Source of the DNA: Rubinisphaera italica | GTDB taxonomy: Bacteria > Planctomycetota > Planctomycetia > Planctomycetales > Planctomycetaceae | Direction of reading: 5' to 3' | Length of the DNA: 64,000 nucleotides | Assembly: GCF_007859715.1 (NCBI RefSeq) | Contig: NZ_SJPG01000001.1 | Span: 2,754,728-2,818,727, forward strand | Shown: positions 1 to 9,932 of the stretch, one piece after another | Position numbering within the stretch: position 1 is the first letter of the stretch | Layout of the letters: every line of letters begins with the position of its first letter | Translations under genes and position numbers: made by a program | Notes under the pieces: model-generated | The model's input: the letters and a program-made list of their open reading frames with translations, nothing else | Databases searched by the model: none | Told to the model about the DNA's origin: nothing

Positions 1-102
1 TTTTTCATCTCCACGAACTTCAAGACTATTTTTTGTACCGATCAAGGCAGAACCCATCGTCAATAATTTCAGGGCGACTCGTCTGGGAATTTCATTAATC
101 AT
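1..102 (-). CDS. Start of a Tat-exported protein, cut by the window edge
   Basis: Only the first 34 codons are inside the window, open from an ATG at 102 to the left edge. The translation has a twin-arginine pair at residues 7-8 (PRRVALKLL), followed by a short hydrophobic, small-residue stretch (MGSALIG). This is the pattern of a Tat leader as found on planctomycete DUF1501 or Gfo/Idh/MocA proteins. An ATG at 109 is closed by a stop after four codons, which favours 102. No strong ribosome binding site is visible. The mature protein is outside the window, so its function cannot be named. Confidence 0.55.
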   Translation of the reverse strand, partial: MINEIPRRVALKLLTMGSALIGTKNSLEVRGDEK

Positions 103-404
103 GGTGCATCCGATTTTATTATTGTGAGGAAGAATTATTTTTGATCAGTAGTCTCTGCTGTATTCTTCTGATCGAAACATACATCAGTCAAGTGATCAAT
201 CGTTGATGTGTGATTTTATGAAGTGACTGGAGCAACAAAAATTTGAAGAGGACGTTTGTTTAAGGAATCCAAAAAGGAAATAGTGATTGAGCTATTTTAT
301 CGTTTCTGTACCACTATTAACAAACTCAAAAACTCTTTGCCTTCTGACTGATGACAAAGAGTTTTTGTGAGGAATTTCCTGTTTTGCCAATAAGAAGCAG
401 ACGT
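103..404. other. Intergenic region, AT-rich
   Basis: No coding sequence is supported here. It should hold the promoter of the leftward Tat-leader gene and, at its right end, the terminator of the MFS gene. The motif TGATC recurs several times between 140 and 205, without a clear operator arrangement. Confidence 0.5.
327..367 (-). terminator. Rho-independent terminator of the MFS gene
   Basis: A 13-bp perfect inverted repeat (CAAAAACTCTTTG / CAAAGAGTTTTTG) with a 15-nt loop lies about 40 bp beyond the MFS stop codon. Read on the minus strand, the stem ends in a T-run and continues T-rich. Confidence 0.75.
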
Positions 405-1745
405 TCAAGCAGTCAAAGCGACTTCATTTCGTACTGATTCCTCGTCTGTTTGATCAGGCATACTCGGCAACACTGGGGCATCCAGGTTGGCACCGTTCGG
501 TCGCACCGCTACGGTTCGCATACCGATTTCACTGGAGGCGACGACCAAATGCGGAATTCTTGTGAGCAGTAGCAGGGCCAGGAAACGTCCCAGCCCAGAA
601 AGAGCGAAGAGAATCAAATAGGCATTGAAGCTGGTATTCATCGAATACAACAGCAATCCCCCCACCAGGGCCCCGCAGACCCAGGCTGTTACATTAATCA
701 GATTGTAAACGGTCAGCAATCCAGTGCGTTGCTGTTCTGGAATCGATTCAAACAGGAGCAGGAAAAAGGCAAGTTCATAGGCAGCCCAGACTGCTCCTGA
801 GTAAAGCTGAATGGTCATCAACCAGTAATAATTTTGTGAGAAAGTCCATCCGAGACTGACAGGTGCAATCCCCAGAGCTCCAATCCATAACAGCCGCATT
901 GCTCCAACGCGATGAGCCAGGCGACCCCAGACTGGCAGCGCAAAGATTCGTGCCAGAAAAGCGACCGCGATCAAACTCACAAACTGCAGGTAAGAAAACT
1001 TCAGATTGTTCAGCATGAACGGCGTAAAATACGGTCCAGACATCTGCACAGCCGCCTGTGTTGCCACCAAGAACATGAGCAGGCGACCGCCCGGTCCCTC
1101 GGTTAAATCCCGGCATGTCTGCGTGATCGGTCGACGGACCATGCCTGCTGGAATCGGGAACGGCTCACGTTGTCGAGCCAGCATATAAGACGATATCAAG
1201 CGACAAATACCCGCAACGCTGAACAAAATTGCAAAAGCGGTTAACAACCGATTCTGCTGGGAAGCATACTGCAAAGATAGTCCAGCTGCGATGAATCCAA
1301 TAAAGACACAAGCTTGAGAAATTCGAGTTCGTGAAGCAAAGTATTTTGAGCGGACTCGCACGGGAACCAGTGTTCCAATCCAAGTATTCCAAGCCGGACC
1401 AGTCGCCAGGCTTGTCCCCCAATACAGGGATGCAATCAACACCACTTCAAACGTTCCCAAAGTTCCCCTGCAGGCTGCGAATATCAGAGGAACAAACATT
1501 AAAGCCTGCACCAGAGAACAGGCGACAACCCAGTTTTTATGAGAACCGATTTTCCGAATTGCCCACGGGGAGATTAATTGCAGAATTCCACCGAGAAATA
1601 AGGGCAGGCTGCCAATCATCCCCGAAACAAGTTCTCCGAGACCAATCGCCAGCACAAAAGCAGGCAGGTAGGTTTCTCCCATCCCAACCATCAAGCCAAA
1701 AGCCGCCCCATCGCCAACGCTGTATTTGAGATCCTGACGAATCAT
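405..1745 (-). CDS. MFS transporter
   Basis: A 446-residue polytopic membrane protein with about twelve hydrophobic segments and little soluble sequence, as in major facilitator superfamily permeases. The cytoplasmic loop after TM2-3 carries a basic stretch ([12 protein letters not shown]) and a matching loop in the second half reads [12 protein letters not shown]; both resemble MFS motif A. The frame stays open upstream to a TTG at 1808, but the ATG at 1745 is preceded by AGAGGAAG with a 9-nt spacer and gives a typical N-terminus, so I chose it. The gene stands alone with its own terminator. The substrate cannot be deduced; a sugar or metabolite exporter is only a guess. Confidence 0.8.
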   Translation of the reverse strand: MIRQDLKYSVGDGAAFGLMVGMGETYLPAFVLAIGLGELVSGMIGSLPLFLGGILQLISPWAIRKIGSHKNWVVACSLVQALMFVPLIFAACRGTLGTFEVVLIASLYWGTSLATGPAWNTWIGTLVPVRVRSKYFASRTRISQACVFIGFIAAGLSLQYASQQNRLLTAFAILFSVAGICRLISSYMLARQREPFPIPAGMVRRPITQTCRDLTEGPGGRLLMFLVATQAAVQMSGPYFTPFMLNNLKFSYLQFVSLIAVAFLARIFALPVWGRLAHRVGAMRLLWIGALGIAPVSLGWTFSQNYYWLMTIQLYSGAVWAAYELAFFLLLFESIPEQQRTGLLTVYNLINVTAWVCGALVGGLLLYSMNTSFNAYLILFALSGLGRFLALLLLTRIPHLVVASSEIGMRTVAVRPNGANLDAPVLPSMPDQTDEESVRNEVALTA

Positions 1746-2176
1746 CGATTGAGGCTTCCTCTGATCGACTCTCGGCAAAGACGGGTTTTCGAGTTCATTG
1801 GTGGGCAAAATTCACAGCATAGTTAAACCGGACAATTGGCCGGACACCATCAAATAAAGAGAGGACCTGCTTCAGGTCGAATAGGGGGAGCTACCTTGAA
1901 GTGCGAGTAATATGCGATGCCATCAGTTCCGTAAATATCAAGATGCTGTTTGAATAATCCTGTTGTGTGCGGTTAAGGCGAAAATCGTCTTTGGGTAAGT
2001 TTTCAAACGATCTGGTAATCTTTAGAACAATTTCGATTTGGAACCACAGAGATCGTCTGAAAAACTGTGGACAACCAACCATAATGATCCCCTTTTTACT
2101 AACGGAACCTGAATTTGGTGGTTTATGACGAAAATGACGCCTGGTAAAACTTGAACTCCAAAAAACTTGGAGTGAC

Positions 2177-2252
2177 GGTGCCGCTCCACCTTAGCGGGAG
2201 CTCCTGAAGTTTTAAAATTCAGGGACTTCTCTCCAAGAGCGCCCGCAACACG
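2177..2252. repeat. Degenerate copy of GC-rich hairpin repeat
   Basis: Matches the intact copy at 29752-29836 over its length: a CGCTCC...TTAGCGG internal hairpin, an AGCTCC...AG.TTC core and a terminal CTTCTCT.CAAGAGCGCCCGC arm. Several substitutions have broken the outer inverted repeat. A minus-strand open frame crossing it shares translated residues with one crossing the intact copy, which comes from the repeat and not from a gene. Confidence 0.6.
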
Positions 2253-2318
2253 GATTTGCGTGAGTAATGTAATCGTTTTGGTGTGAATCATGACTCTTGA
2301 GAAGCGATGATTTGCTCA

Positions 2319-2400
2319 GGTTTTCAAATGGATTCTTCAGTCGCATGGGCTTCAAGCGTAAGAAAACACGTTTTTTGCTCCTGCATGAATGCATCAAATA
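2319..2400 (+). repeat. Decayed subfamily A MITE
   Basis: Retains TTTTCAAATGG at the left, CAGTCGCATGG in the middle and TTTGCTCCTGC toward the right, in the same order and spacing as the intact elements at 36066 and 43990. The right inverted end is no longer recognisable. Probably an old insertion. Confidence 0.5.
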
Positions 2401-2674
2401 ATCTTCCAGTGGGCTTCAGGGTACGAAATCTATCCATAAATATACCTATTGGATTAGCGTCGACTCGGCCAAAAGCCGCCAATACATAAGCTTCACTTAT
2501 AATTACCAGCAAATCGCATAAATCGCATAACATAAGTTGACCGATTTATGTGTGAGCCCTAAGGTTAGTATAATTACTAATCGTTGAGTTCGAAAAATCA
2601 CTTTCAGCATTTCATGCTGGCCAATTTTTAACAGGATATTTATCCCTTCACGACTCTTACATTACGAGGAAAGT

Positions 2675-3769
2675 ATGATGAACTTGAGACACCCCGGAAC
2701 TAGACGTGGGTTTACGCTGATCGAGTTGCTAGTAGTGATCGCGATTATAGCAATCTTGGTTGCTCTTCTTTTACCAGCTGTGCAGCAGGCCCGAGAGGCG
2801 GCTCGTCGAAGTTCGTGCAAGAACAATTTGAAGCAGATCGGATTGGCAATGCACAATTATCACGATGTCTACCGCTGTCTGCCTTATCGTTCAGGTGGGA
2901 CAGACACCTGCGGAAGTATCAGTACATCAATCGGCACTCGCCGCAGCGGGAACTGTAATCGACTGAGTGGATTTTATTCCCTCCTGCCATTCATTGAGCA
3001 AAACGCTCTGTTTGATGCCATCAGTGCTGGCGATCCCAGTATTCCCATTTCACCGGGTGGACCGGGAGGCTGGGAAAGTTGGTCGGTCTGGAATAATGCT
3101 GTCATCCCGGGATATTTGTGTCCGTCAGATCCTGGCTACAGTGTCAGCGACCCCCGTTCAAACAGTTATGTTTTCTGCGTAGGAGACAACGCGAGCGGCA
3201 TCAACGGCAGTAATGTGCGAGGGATGTTCGGCAGAAGGTCAAAAGTCAAGTTCCGAGATGTAACCGATGGCCTGAGTAATACGATTGCGATGGGCGAACA
3301 CGTTCGTGCCAATGCAGGAGTTTCAACCACAGGCAACCGAAATCGAATTCGTCAATCGATTGTCAATGAAGTGACTCCACTGACACCCTCGAATTGCAAA
3401 GCGACCGTCGTCAACGGTCAGTTTTCGGCTGGACTTCCTGTGAAAGCCCGACATGGAGGTTCACTGTGGGATGGTCAGGCCGAACGTTGTGCATTCGGCA
3501 CAATCCTGGCTCCTAATAATCCTTCCTGCTCAAACGGTAATAATCCCAACGCAGACAACGGGACTGCAATATTAACCGCTTCCAGCGAACACAAAGGCGG
3601 TGCTCAGTTCTTAATGGGTGATGGCTCCGTCCGTTTTATCAGTGAAAATATCGATGCTGGTAACGCGAATGCCTCGCCTCCCGGAGGGGGATCAAGTGTC
3701 CAGACCCCTTATGGAGTCTGGGGATCACTCGGCACCAAACAGGGTGGTGAAGTTGTCGGAGAATTTTAG
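2675..3769 (+). CDS. DUF1559 family protein with pseudopilin-type leader
   Basis: A 364-residue protein of the large planctomycete DUF1559 (SBP_bac_10-like) family. The N-terminus has the type IV pilin/pseudopilin processing site and hydrophobic helix ([19 protein letters not shown], residues 11-29), followed by the family-typical [15 protein letters not shown] and [15 protein letters not shown]. The C-terminus holds the H-X9-DG motif (residues about 309-320, [12 protein letters not shown]). The product is expected at the cell envelope after prepilin-peptidase cleavage; its exact role is not known. GAGGAA lies just upstream of tandem ATGs at 2675 and 2678. The TAG stop codon coincides with the left boundary of a MITE. 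Confidence 0.93.
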   Translation: MMNLRHPGTRRGFTLIELLVVIAIIAILVALLLPAVQQAREAARRSSCKNNLKQIGLAMHNYHDVYRCLPYRSGGTDTCGSISTSIGTRRSGNCNRLSGFYSLLPFIEQNALFDAISAGDPSIPISPGGPGGWESWSVWNNAVIPGYLCPSDPGYSVSDPRSNSYVFCVGDNASGINGSNVRGMFGRRSKVKFRDVTDGLSNTIAMGEHVRANAGVSTTGNRNRIRQSIVNEVTPLTPSNCKATVVNGQFSAGLPVKARHGGSLWDGQAERCAFGTILAPNNPSCSNGNNPNADNGTAILTASSEHKGGAQFLMGDGSVRFISENIDAGNANASPPGGGSSVQTPYGVWGSLGTKQGGEVVGEF

Positions 3770-3872
3770 ACCATTTTAAAATGAATTCTGCAGCCGTATG
3801 GGAATCAGTGCGCAAATGACACTGTGTTTACTCCTACTGAATGCTGCAATTCGTTTATGAATATGCTCGAAA
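3766..3872 (+). repeat. Subfamily A MITE, diverged
   Basis: Begins TAGACCATTTTAAAATG and ends TATGAATATGCTC, matching both ends of the dispersed element, with a diverged interior (CTGCAGCCGTATGG, GTTTACTCCTACTGAATGCTGCA). The leading TAG is the stop codon of the DUF1559 gene. Confidence 0.75.
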
Positions 3873-3910
3873 TAAAAAACCACGGAGGAATTCCTCCGTG
3901 GTTTTTATTT
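3871..3910. terminator. Bidirectional terminator between convergent genes
   Basis: A perfect palindrome with arms AAAAACCACGGAGGAATT / AATTCCTCCGTGGTTTTT and essentially no loop, with A-runs on the left and T-runs on the right, so it works in both directions. It separates the DUF1559 gene from the leftward outer-membrane protein gene. Confidence 0.9.
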
Positions 3911-3955
3911 GCCCCAATGCAATACTCGTCCGGTTCGGACAAGGTTTCTCAAAAA

Positions 3956-4966
3956 TTAGTAGCGGACGATGTAATCGATGGTCAGACGATTGCTGATAAC
4001 ATCGTTTCGACTGCTGATTGGAATTTCATAAGCCAGACCAATTTCCTGATTACAGGTTGGTTTGTACTTGGCACCCCAAGCCATAGTCACGATGTTGTTG
4101 CCTGCGACATCTGGAGCCCCAAGGTTGAAGAAATCCAGTCCTTCGACGGAGGGGAGACCAGGAACGCCTCGATTCCCACCCTGGAACCAACTGAACCAGT
4201 TCATTTCAGTCAACAGGTAGAATTTCTTGCTGACCATATAATCGAGATGCTGAGACAAATACATCGATTTGCTTTCATCGGCAGCATCGGCTGGGAGGCG
4301 AAGACCAGCTGCAGCCAGATAGTGCATGTTGTCGCCGATTCGGGTTCCGCCTGTGGCATACAGATGAAATTCTCCATCGCCATTTCCCTGAGCAGCCGTA
4401 TGAGACCCAACGGGCATTTCATAAGAAGCACCCACACTGAGTAGTTTGCCGGAGCAGGTATCCCGCAACACTGTATATTTCAGCCCCAAAGCGACATCAG
4501 CCCAACCATCATCGATGACGGCATTGGACGACGTCAAATAGCCGTCTTTGGCGGCAACCAGTGAAAGACGATCGGTCAGGGCGGCACGAATTTGAACGGC
4601 CATCAAATTGATTTCTCCACCACCCACTCCTTGCGGAACAACATGGTGAATGTATATCGGACGCAATTCGGTCAGTGTTCGAGGATCCTCGAAGAAGACC
4701 GGATTCGTCATTGGGCTGATGAAGTCATCAAAGCAATGGTCACTTGACGCAAAAATCCCCAATAACAGGTCATCACCACCGCAGCCGCAGCAGCCATCAT
4801 CACAACAGGAATCCACACATTCGTCCCAGTAACTGGTGTCATCACAGCAACTGTCTATGCAGCAATCCGAAGTGTTTTGAAAGACATTGTCAAACAGACC
4901 TGCCTCGACAGGTGCAACAGACAGGCTCAATAGCCAGCTGCAAAAAATAAAACTGACCCTGCGCAT
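3956..4966 (-). CDS. Outer-membrane beta-barrel protein with Cys-rich N-terminus
   Basis: A 336-residue exported protein. A signal peptide (MRRVSFIFCSWLLSLSVAPVEA) is followed by an unusual acidic, cysteine-rich segment at residues about 35-66 with repeated CCxDSCCDD units and a CCGCGGDD tail. The rest alternates hydrophobic and polar residues in beta-strand style, with turns such as GNGDGEFH, and ends in RLTIDYIVRY, an aromatic C-terminal strand typical of outer-membrane barrels. It resembles planctomycete transporter/porin-like proteins; no specific substrate can be named. GGGAG lies 7-8 nt before the ATG. The Cys/Asp cluster could bind metal or form disulfides on the cell surface (inference). 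Confidence 0.7.
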   Translation of the reverse strand: MRRVSFIFCSWLLSLSVAPVEAGLFDNVFQNTSDCCIDSCCDDTSYWDECVDSCCDDGCCGCGGDDLLLGIFASSDHCFDDFISPMTNPVFFEDPRTLTELRPIYIHHVVPQGVGGGEINLMAVQIRAALTDRLSLVAAKDGYLTSSNAVIDDGWADVALGLKYTVLRDTCSGKLLSVGASYEMPVGSHTAAQGNGDGEFHLYATGGTRIGDNMHYLAAAGLRLPADAADESKSMYLSQHLDYMVSKKFYLLTEMNWFSWFQGGNRGVPGLPSVEGLDFFNLGAPDVAGNNIVTMAWGAKYKPTCNQEIGLAYEIPISSRNDVISNRLTIDYIVRY

Positions 4967-5463
4967 TGATCACACTCCCCAAATCAACAGAATTAACGAT
5001 GTTCAGTCTAATTGAGGGGAATTCCTGGAGCATATTCAAAAATGAACTGCAGCGTATGGCAGGAACAAACACAGCTTTTTATTGCCGTTTAATGCAGTCA
5101 TGCGACTGCAGTATCCATTTGAAAATGGTCTAGTCCGGTAACTCCTCAATTACCTGAACTATCGGTGTGCTGAGTTGTTCTGGCATTCCCTGAAATACTC
5201 TGCATAAGGAATATGCCGATATTCTATGTTAGACTAAAGCGATTATGACGATTTGTCACAGTTTAGTTTGAATGAGTGTGCCAAATCGCACAGTTAGTGT
5301 GCAGAAATGAATCCTTAGCACAGTCATGCACTTAATTTTTTCAGTTCTGATGATGGATTATGATTACCTTTTCCACTGGAATGAACTTGTTGTCCAACAT
5401 TACAGAATGTCTTACGGCTGTATTTTGAAATTCAATTATCAATAAGAATCAGGAATTATCGCT
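4967..5463. other. Intergenic region with MITE and divergent promoters
   Basis: About 500 bp between divergent genes. It contains an inverted-orientation MITE at 5025-5133. The remaining 330 bp before the oxidoreductase are AT-rich and contain a near-repeat (AGTGTGCCAAATCGCACAG / AGTGTGCAGAAATG, about 5273-5310) that might be regulatory. No gene is seen. Confidence 0.5.
5025..5133 (-). repeat. Subfamily A MITE, inverted orientation
   Basis: Reads CTGGAGCATATTCAAAAATG at the left and CCATTTGAAAATGGTCTAG at the right, the reverse complement of the element at 43990, with the central CATGCGACTGCAG conserved. The flanking TA is intact on one side (CTAG) and mutated to TG on the other. Confidence 0.85.
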
Positions 5464-6675
5464 ATGCAACGACGTCAATTTACACTCGGAAGTTTTGGGC
5501 TCGCCTGGGGTGTTATTACGAACTGGGGATTGCAGGCTCTGGATGCAAATGTCGATGCTAAAGTTTATCGAGTCGGTGTGATTGGGCATACCGGGCGGGG
5601 GAATTTTGGGCATGGATTGGATACGGTCTGGCATGATGTTGATCGAACAGAAATCGTTGCGGTCGCGGATGCCAATGAGGAAGGATTACAGCGGGAGGTG
5701 TCCAAACTGAAACTCGATGCCAAAGCAGGCTTTATCGACTACCACGAGATGCTGCAGAAAGTTCGTCCTGAGATTGTGGCGGTCTGTCCGTGTCACCCTG
5801 ATCAGCATCATGCAATGATCATTGCGGCTATTGAAGGGGGAGCGAAAGGAATTTATGTCGAAAAGCCTTTCGTCCGAACGCTCAAAGAAGTAGACGAAGT
5901 ACTGGCCGCAGCGAAGAAACACAACGTAAAAATAGCAGTCGCGCATCGGAATCGATATCGCAGTGAATTACAGACGATTGATCGGCTCATTGCAGCTGAC
6001 GAGATCGGCAAGTTGCTTGAGATTCGAGGACGAGGGAAATGCGATCCCCGTGGCGGCGCAGAAGATTTGTGGGTTCTCGGTTCGCACGTCTTAAATTTGA
6101 TGACTTATTTTGGAGGTGCTCCGAAATCTTGTTCTGCGGTTATGCAGCAGGATGGTCATCTCGTTACGAAGCAGGATGTGCATGACGGACCAGAAGCAAT
6201 TGGTCCCATCGCAGGAAACGAACTTCATGTACGATACCTGTTTGATTCAGGAGTCGTTGGATATTTTGAATCGATTGCAAACGGAGGCATTGGCAGCCAC
6301 GGGTTCGGCCTGCAATTGATTGGATCAAAAGGCATAATTGAACTTCGCTGCGATGAAACCGACTTTGCTCATCTGATTCCTGGCAATCCGTTCGCACCCT
6401 CTCAAAATGGGAAACCCTGGTTGAAGATCAGTTCGGCCGGAGCAGATCTCCCGGAGCCGAATCCCAAGCATGTTTCCGGGGTTCAACATCATCAGGTTCC
6501 CTGTGAAGACTTGATATCGGCCATCGAGGAAGATCGCGATCCTCTTTGCAGTGCTAAAGAAGCAGCCCAGACTGTCGAAATGATTTCTGCTGTTTTTGAG
6601 TCTCACCGTCAGAATGGACGAACCATTTCATTCCCCCTGGAAGTGCGAGTGAACCCATTGACGCTCATGAATTAA
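5464..6675 (+). CDS. Gfo/Idh/MocA family oxidoreductase
   Basis: A 403-residue NAD(P)-dependent dehydrogenase-like protein. After an N-terminal hydrophobic leader (MQRRQFTLGSFGLAWG, plausibly a divergent Tat-type signal), the Rossmann fold starts at about residue 36 with VGVIGHTGRGNFGHG, followed by the acidic strand end VAVADAN, the family motif EKPF at about 139 and the substrate-domain start HRNRYR. The last third is the usual alpha/beta substrate-binding domain. Planctomycetes encode many of these, usually for sugar or inositol-type substrates; this substrate is unknown. The ATG at 5464 is preceded by AGGA. It has no operon partner: the next gene is about 275 bp away. Confidence 0.88.
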   Translation: MQRRQFTLGSFGLAWGVITNWGLQALDANVDAKVYRVGVIGHTGRGNFGHGLDTVWHDVDRTEIVAVADANEEGLQREVSKLKLDAKAGFIDYHEMLQKVRPEIVAVCPCHPDQHHAMIIAAIEGGAKGIYVEKPFVRTLKEVDEVLAAAKKHNVKIAVAHRNRYRSELQTIDRLIAADEIGKLLEIRGRGKCDPRGGAEDLWVLGSHVLNLMTYFGGAPKSCSAVMQQDGHLVTKQDVHDGPEAIGPIAGNELHVRYLFDSGVVGYFESIANGGIGSHGFGLQLIGSKGIIELRCDETDFAHLIPGNPFAPSQNGKPWLKISSAGADLPEPNPKHVSGVQHHQVPCEDLISAIEEDRDPLCSAKEAAQTVEMISAVFESHRQNGRTISFPLEVRVNPLTLMN

Positions 6676-6950
6676 CTTATCTCTGGAATGCAAGGAGCTT
6701 TCAAGCTTCGATTCAAGCATAGAATAATGAGCCAGACTGGGTTGTACAGTTATGCCGGTTTGCGAACCGTACACGACTTTGAACCCGAAGTGTTAATTCA
6801 GGGGGGATAGGTTGAGGATGTCGGATGAAACAGTTCTGTCTGATCTAATGATTGTTCCTATGCCGAAACTGATCTGTAGGGAGAGGCACGGATTAGCCTT
6901 GGAGTTTCCCTTCAATCGCACGGCTTCTGAATGGAACAGGTACGCGTCTG

Positions 6951-9932
6951 ATGGATCAGACTCTAATAACAGAGAGCAGGAAGACTCAGCGATTCTTTCG
7001 TGGAGAATCCGTATTCATAGCAATTACACTGATCCTTACATTTTCTGGCTGCTCGCAACAGTTCTGGCGAAAACAGGCAGACAAGGATACTTACCGAATT
7101 CTGGACGAAAAGGAATCCGATCCGCGCTGGGACAATCCGCGAAAGATTCTCACGCCCGATCCCCGGAGTCGCTTTTTCGATCCCTATCCACCCGACCATG
7201 AAGCCATGCCACCGGATGATCCGGCTGCGGCTGCCGACATGCAAAGACCTGACGGCATTCCCGGCTACAAAGGCTGGCATAAGTATGGACGTGCTCTTAG
7301 CGTCGAAAATCCCATCTGGCTGGCAAATTTCGAATTCACACCGGAAATGGTCGATGAAGCAACGGGCGAATACATCTGCCCCCTGCCCAAAATCGAGAAT
7401 TTGACAATCCTCGATGCCGTCGAACTGAGTTACCTGAATGGTCGGGAATATCAGTTCCAACTGGAGCAAACTTATCTGGCGGCATTGGCACTCACGCTGG
7501 AACGTTTTCGCTTTCAGGTTCGTTATCTTGGAATCGGTGGAGGTGAACCGGGAAGCGGTTTAACTTATGAGAATGTACCGGGTGTGCAGGATTCGCTGCG
7601 AAATAATTCCCGATTTGGCGTGAGTCAACTCTTGCCGACAGGCGGTCAATGGGCGATGGAACTGGCCAATAATACCTTATGGATTTTTTCAGGTCCTAAT
7701 GCCGGTACAAACTCAGCCAGTATCCTTTCGTACCGACTCGTGCAGCCTTTGCTGCTAAACGCCGGACGTAAAATTGCCCTTGAAGGTTTAACGCAAGCCG
7801 AACGAGATGTGCTGTACTCCGTACGAGACTTGGCTCGATTTCGGAAATCATTGTTCGTCGATACCGTTGGCGGTGGCTATCTGGGACTGCTCACACAGAT
7901 GCAAAGTATTCGCAATCAGGAATACAACATCAGCCAGTTGGAACGACAGGTCATCGAACTCCGTGTTAATGCCGGGGCTCCTCCAGGAAACCTTGGAGCT
8001 GAACTCGAAACCTTGCCTGTTGAGCTTGTGATTCCTGATTCTCTGGCTGATAAAGTCCGGTTTGACGAAATCCAAAAAGAACTGGTTTGGTCGGGAGCAA
8101 TGTCGGCTGAACAGGCACAGGAATTAACATCTTTGAGTGACGACGAACTGTTTCTCAAAACTGCACGAGAACTCGTTCAATATCTTCGCAGTGAAGTCAC
8201 GCCATTTGATGTCATTCAGATTGAATCTCGCCTGGCCAGTTCCCGCATCAACTTGCTGACATCACGTCAGCGATATCAGGAAAGCCTGGATTCCTATAAA
8301 ATTCAACTCGGCTTGCCACCCGATTTCGAAATGACAATAGACGATTCCGGTCTCGAACAATTCGAATTGATCGCCCCGCTCTTTGAACGACTTCTTGGCG
8401 AAATTGAAGCCTCGATCGCTATCATTGGCCTGCTTGATAACCAAGCCCCGGATCTTGAGCAAACGAAGCTGGCACTGACTGAACTCGAGAGACTATATAA
8501 GATTCTAATTGAGGAAGGTATTCCTCTGGTGAATATCGATGCCGAGAAAGTTCAGCAGAATAAACCAGAACGACTAGCCAATATCAAAGATGAAGAAACT
8601 CGCGACCGTATTCTAAGCACAATGGTTCGCGATGCTGAACAACTCGTGAACCTCAAGGGGGAGATCTCTGCTCTTTCTCGCTCCTTCGATCGAATTCGTA
8701 AATATTTGGAACAGGGGGAATCTGATCAGGATTCTCTCGTAAAGGCCATCGAAGAAACTCTGGATTTGCGTGAAGACCTCCTGGTCAAAGCTCAAGGAAT
8801 GCAGGTGATCCAGGTCGGATTGCGTTCTGAATTGATCGATATCAACCGTTACGAATTCAATCTGAATGATTCCATCGGGCTGGCTCTGGAAAATCGGCTC
8901 GATTTGATGAATCAACGTGGTAGTGTGATGGATGCCCGCCGAACGGTTGATGTGATTGCCAATCGACTGAAATCCGCGGTGGATGTTGTTGTTGAAGGGG
9001 ATATTCGTACAGAGCCTGGCACGAGCAGACCGTTCGACTTTAGTGGACAAAGCAGCAGTCACCGAGTAGGAGTTCAGTTTACTGCCCCATTAGATCAGGT
9101 TGCAGAGCGAAACCAATACAGGGCGGCGCAGGTTAATTATCAGAGAGCTCGACGGGATTACATGGAATTCGAGGATAATGTGAAGCTCCAGATCCGGACT
9201 TCATGGAGAGATTTGCAGGTTTTAGAGCAAAATTTGGAAACAGCACGTCAATCTTTACGTATCAATGTGTTACAATATGATCAAGCTGTTGAAGAATCGA
9301 ATGCTCCGGGTGGGAACACGAACTCGGGGGTTCGGGGTCGAAACCTGATTGATGCTCTTAACAATATTCTCGATTCCCAAAACCGTCTTGTCCTAATTTG
9401 GGCAAATTACGAGCGATCGCGACTTGCGATTTATCGTGATATGGGAATTATGGAAATAGATGAACAGGGCATGTGGATTGATCCGTTTTACCAACGGCTA
9501 TACGATTCCCAAGACGCCGGTATCGATTCCGGTATCGGAATCGAACCCAACCAGTTCTGCCCTCCACTGACACCTGCAGGTGAAATTGACCTCACCCTCC
9601 TGCCACTGAGTGAGACTAAACTCACAGGACCGAACGATTATGGCAACGACAGCTCCGGAAAAAATGAATCGGGATCCGATGTCGGATTCGAACACGCAGA
9701 CGTTCCCGGAATACCACCAGCCTCGCAAGAAGAGCGGCCGTTTGTGGCTGATCCTTTGCGGTGGAGTCCTGGTGCTGGTTTCGGGGACGATGTACGCGAT
9801 GGGGGCGTTTCAGACCTCCGAGGACCCGACTTCTTCCGAGAACTCGGCGGCATCTCCCAATCAGACTCCGGCAGAAAAGTCCCCCTGGTACCAGCCTCTG
9901 AACAACATGGTCGGTTCGTGGTTCCCGAGTAG
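6951..9932 (+). CDS. TolC-like outer-membrane efflux lipoprotein
   Basis: A 993-residue protein, about twice the length of typical TolC proteins. A lipoprotein signal with lipobox LTFSGC ends near residue 34. A proline-rich region follows, then two blocks of long amphipathic helices typical of outer-membrane efflux proteins: about residues 145-480, and 630-850 with [16 protein letters not shown] and [19 protein letters not shown]. They are separated by a charged helical insert (480-620). The last ~95 codons overlap the adaptor gene in another reading frame and are Gly/Asp/Pro-rich without family resemblance. It heads an operon with the adaptor and ATPase, so it should form the outer-membrane channel. 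The start at 6951 was chosen because it gives the lipoprotein signal. Confidence 0.85.
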   Translation: MDQTLITESRKTQRFFRGESVFIAITLILTFSGCSQQFWRKQADKDTYRILDEKESDPRWDNPRKILTPDPRSRFFDPYPPDHEAMPPDDPAAAADMQRPDGIPGYKGWHKYGRALSVENPIWLANFEFTPEMVDEATGEYICPLPKIENLTILDAVELSYLNGREYQFQLEQTYLAALALTLERFRFQVRYLGIGGGEPGSGLTYENVPGVQDSLRNNSRFGVSQLLPTGGQWAMELANNTLWIFSGPNAGTNSASILSYRLVQPLLLNAGRKIALEGLTQAERDVLYSVRDLARFRKSLFVDTVGGGYLGLLTQMQSIRNQEYNISQLERQVIELRVNAGAPPGNLGAELETLPVELVIPDSLADKVRFDEIQKELVWSGAMSAEQAQELTSLSDDELFLKTARELVQYLRSEVTPFDVIQIESRLASSRINLLTSRQRYQESLDSYKIQLGLPPDFEMTIDDSGLEQFELIAPLFERLLGEIEASIAIIGLLDNQAPDLEQTKLALTELERLYKILIEEGIPLVNIDAEKVQQNKPERLANIKDEETRDRILSTMVRDAEQLVNLKGEISALSRSFDRIRKYLEQGESDQDSLVKAIEETLDLREDLLVKAQGMQVIQVGLRSELIDINRYEFNLNDSIGLALENRLDLMNQRGSVMDARRTVDVIANRLKSAVDVVVEGDIRTEPGTSRPFDFSGQSSSHRVGVQFTAPLDQVAERNQYRAAQVNYQRARRDYMEFEDNVKLQIRTSWRDLQVLEQNLETARQSLRINVLQYDQAVEESNAPGGNTNSGVRGRNLIDALNNILDSQNRLVLIWANYERSRLAIYRDMGIMEIDEQGMWIDPFYQRLYDSQDAGIDSGIGIEPNQFCPPLTPAGEIDLTLLPLSETKLTGPNDYGNDSSGKNESGSDVGFEHADVPGIPPASQEERPFVADPLRWSPGAGFGDDVRDGGVSDLRGPDFFRELGGISQSDSGRKVPLVPASEQHGRFVVPE

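Larger units (their letters stand above)
1746..2674. other. Long intergenic region with degenerate repeats
   Basis: About 900 bp without a convincing gene. The short open frames here run across repeats and have no family resemblance. It holds a decayed copy of the GC-rich hairpin repeat (about 2177-2252), a decayed MITE (about 2319-2400), and a short direct repeat of ATCGCATAA near 2510-2530. The right end must contain the promoter of the DUF1559 gene. Confidence 0.6.

Noticed and set aside
2022..2291. An 89-codon minus-strand frame in the 2-kb gap
   Set aside because: It crosses the degenerate GC-rich hairpin repeat. Its resemblance to a frame at 29749-29834 comes from the repeat and not from a conserved protein.
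3824..4444. A 206-codon plus-strand frame opposite the outer-membrane protein
   Set aside because: It runs through the bidirectional terminator and lies antisense to a protein with signal peptide and barrel features.
6812..7201. A 129-codon plus-strand frame before and over the TolC start
   Set aside because: It overlaps the lipoprotein signal of the TolC-like protein in another frame, has no family resemblance and its translation is compositionally random.
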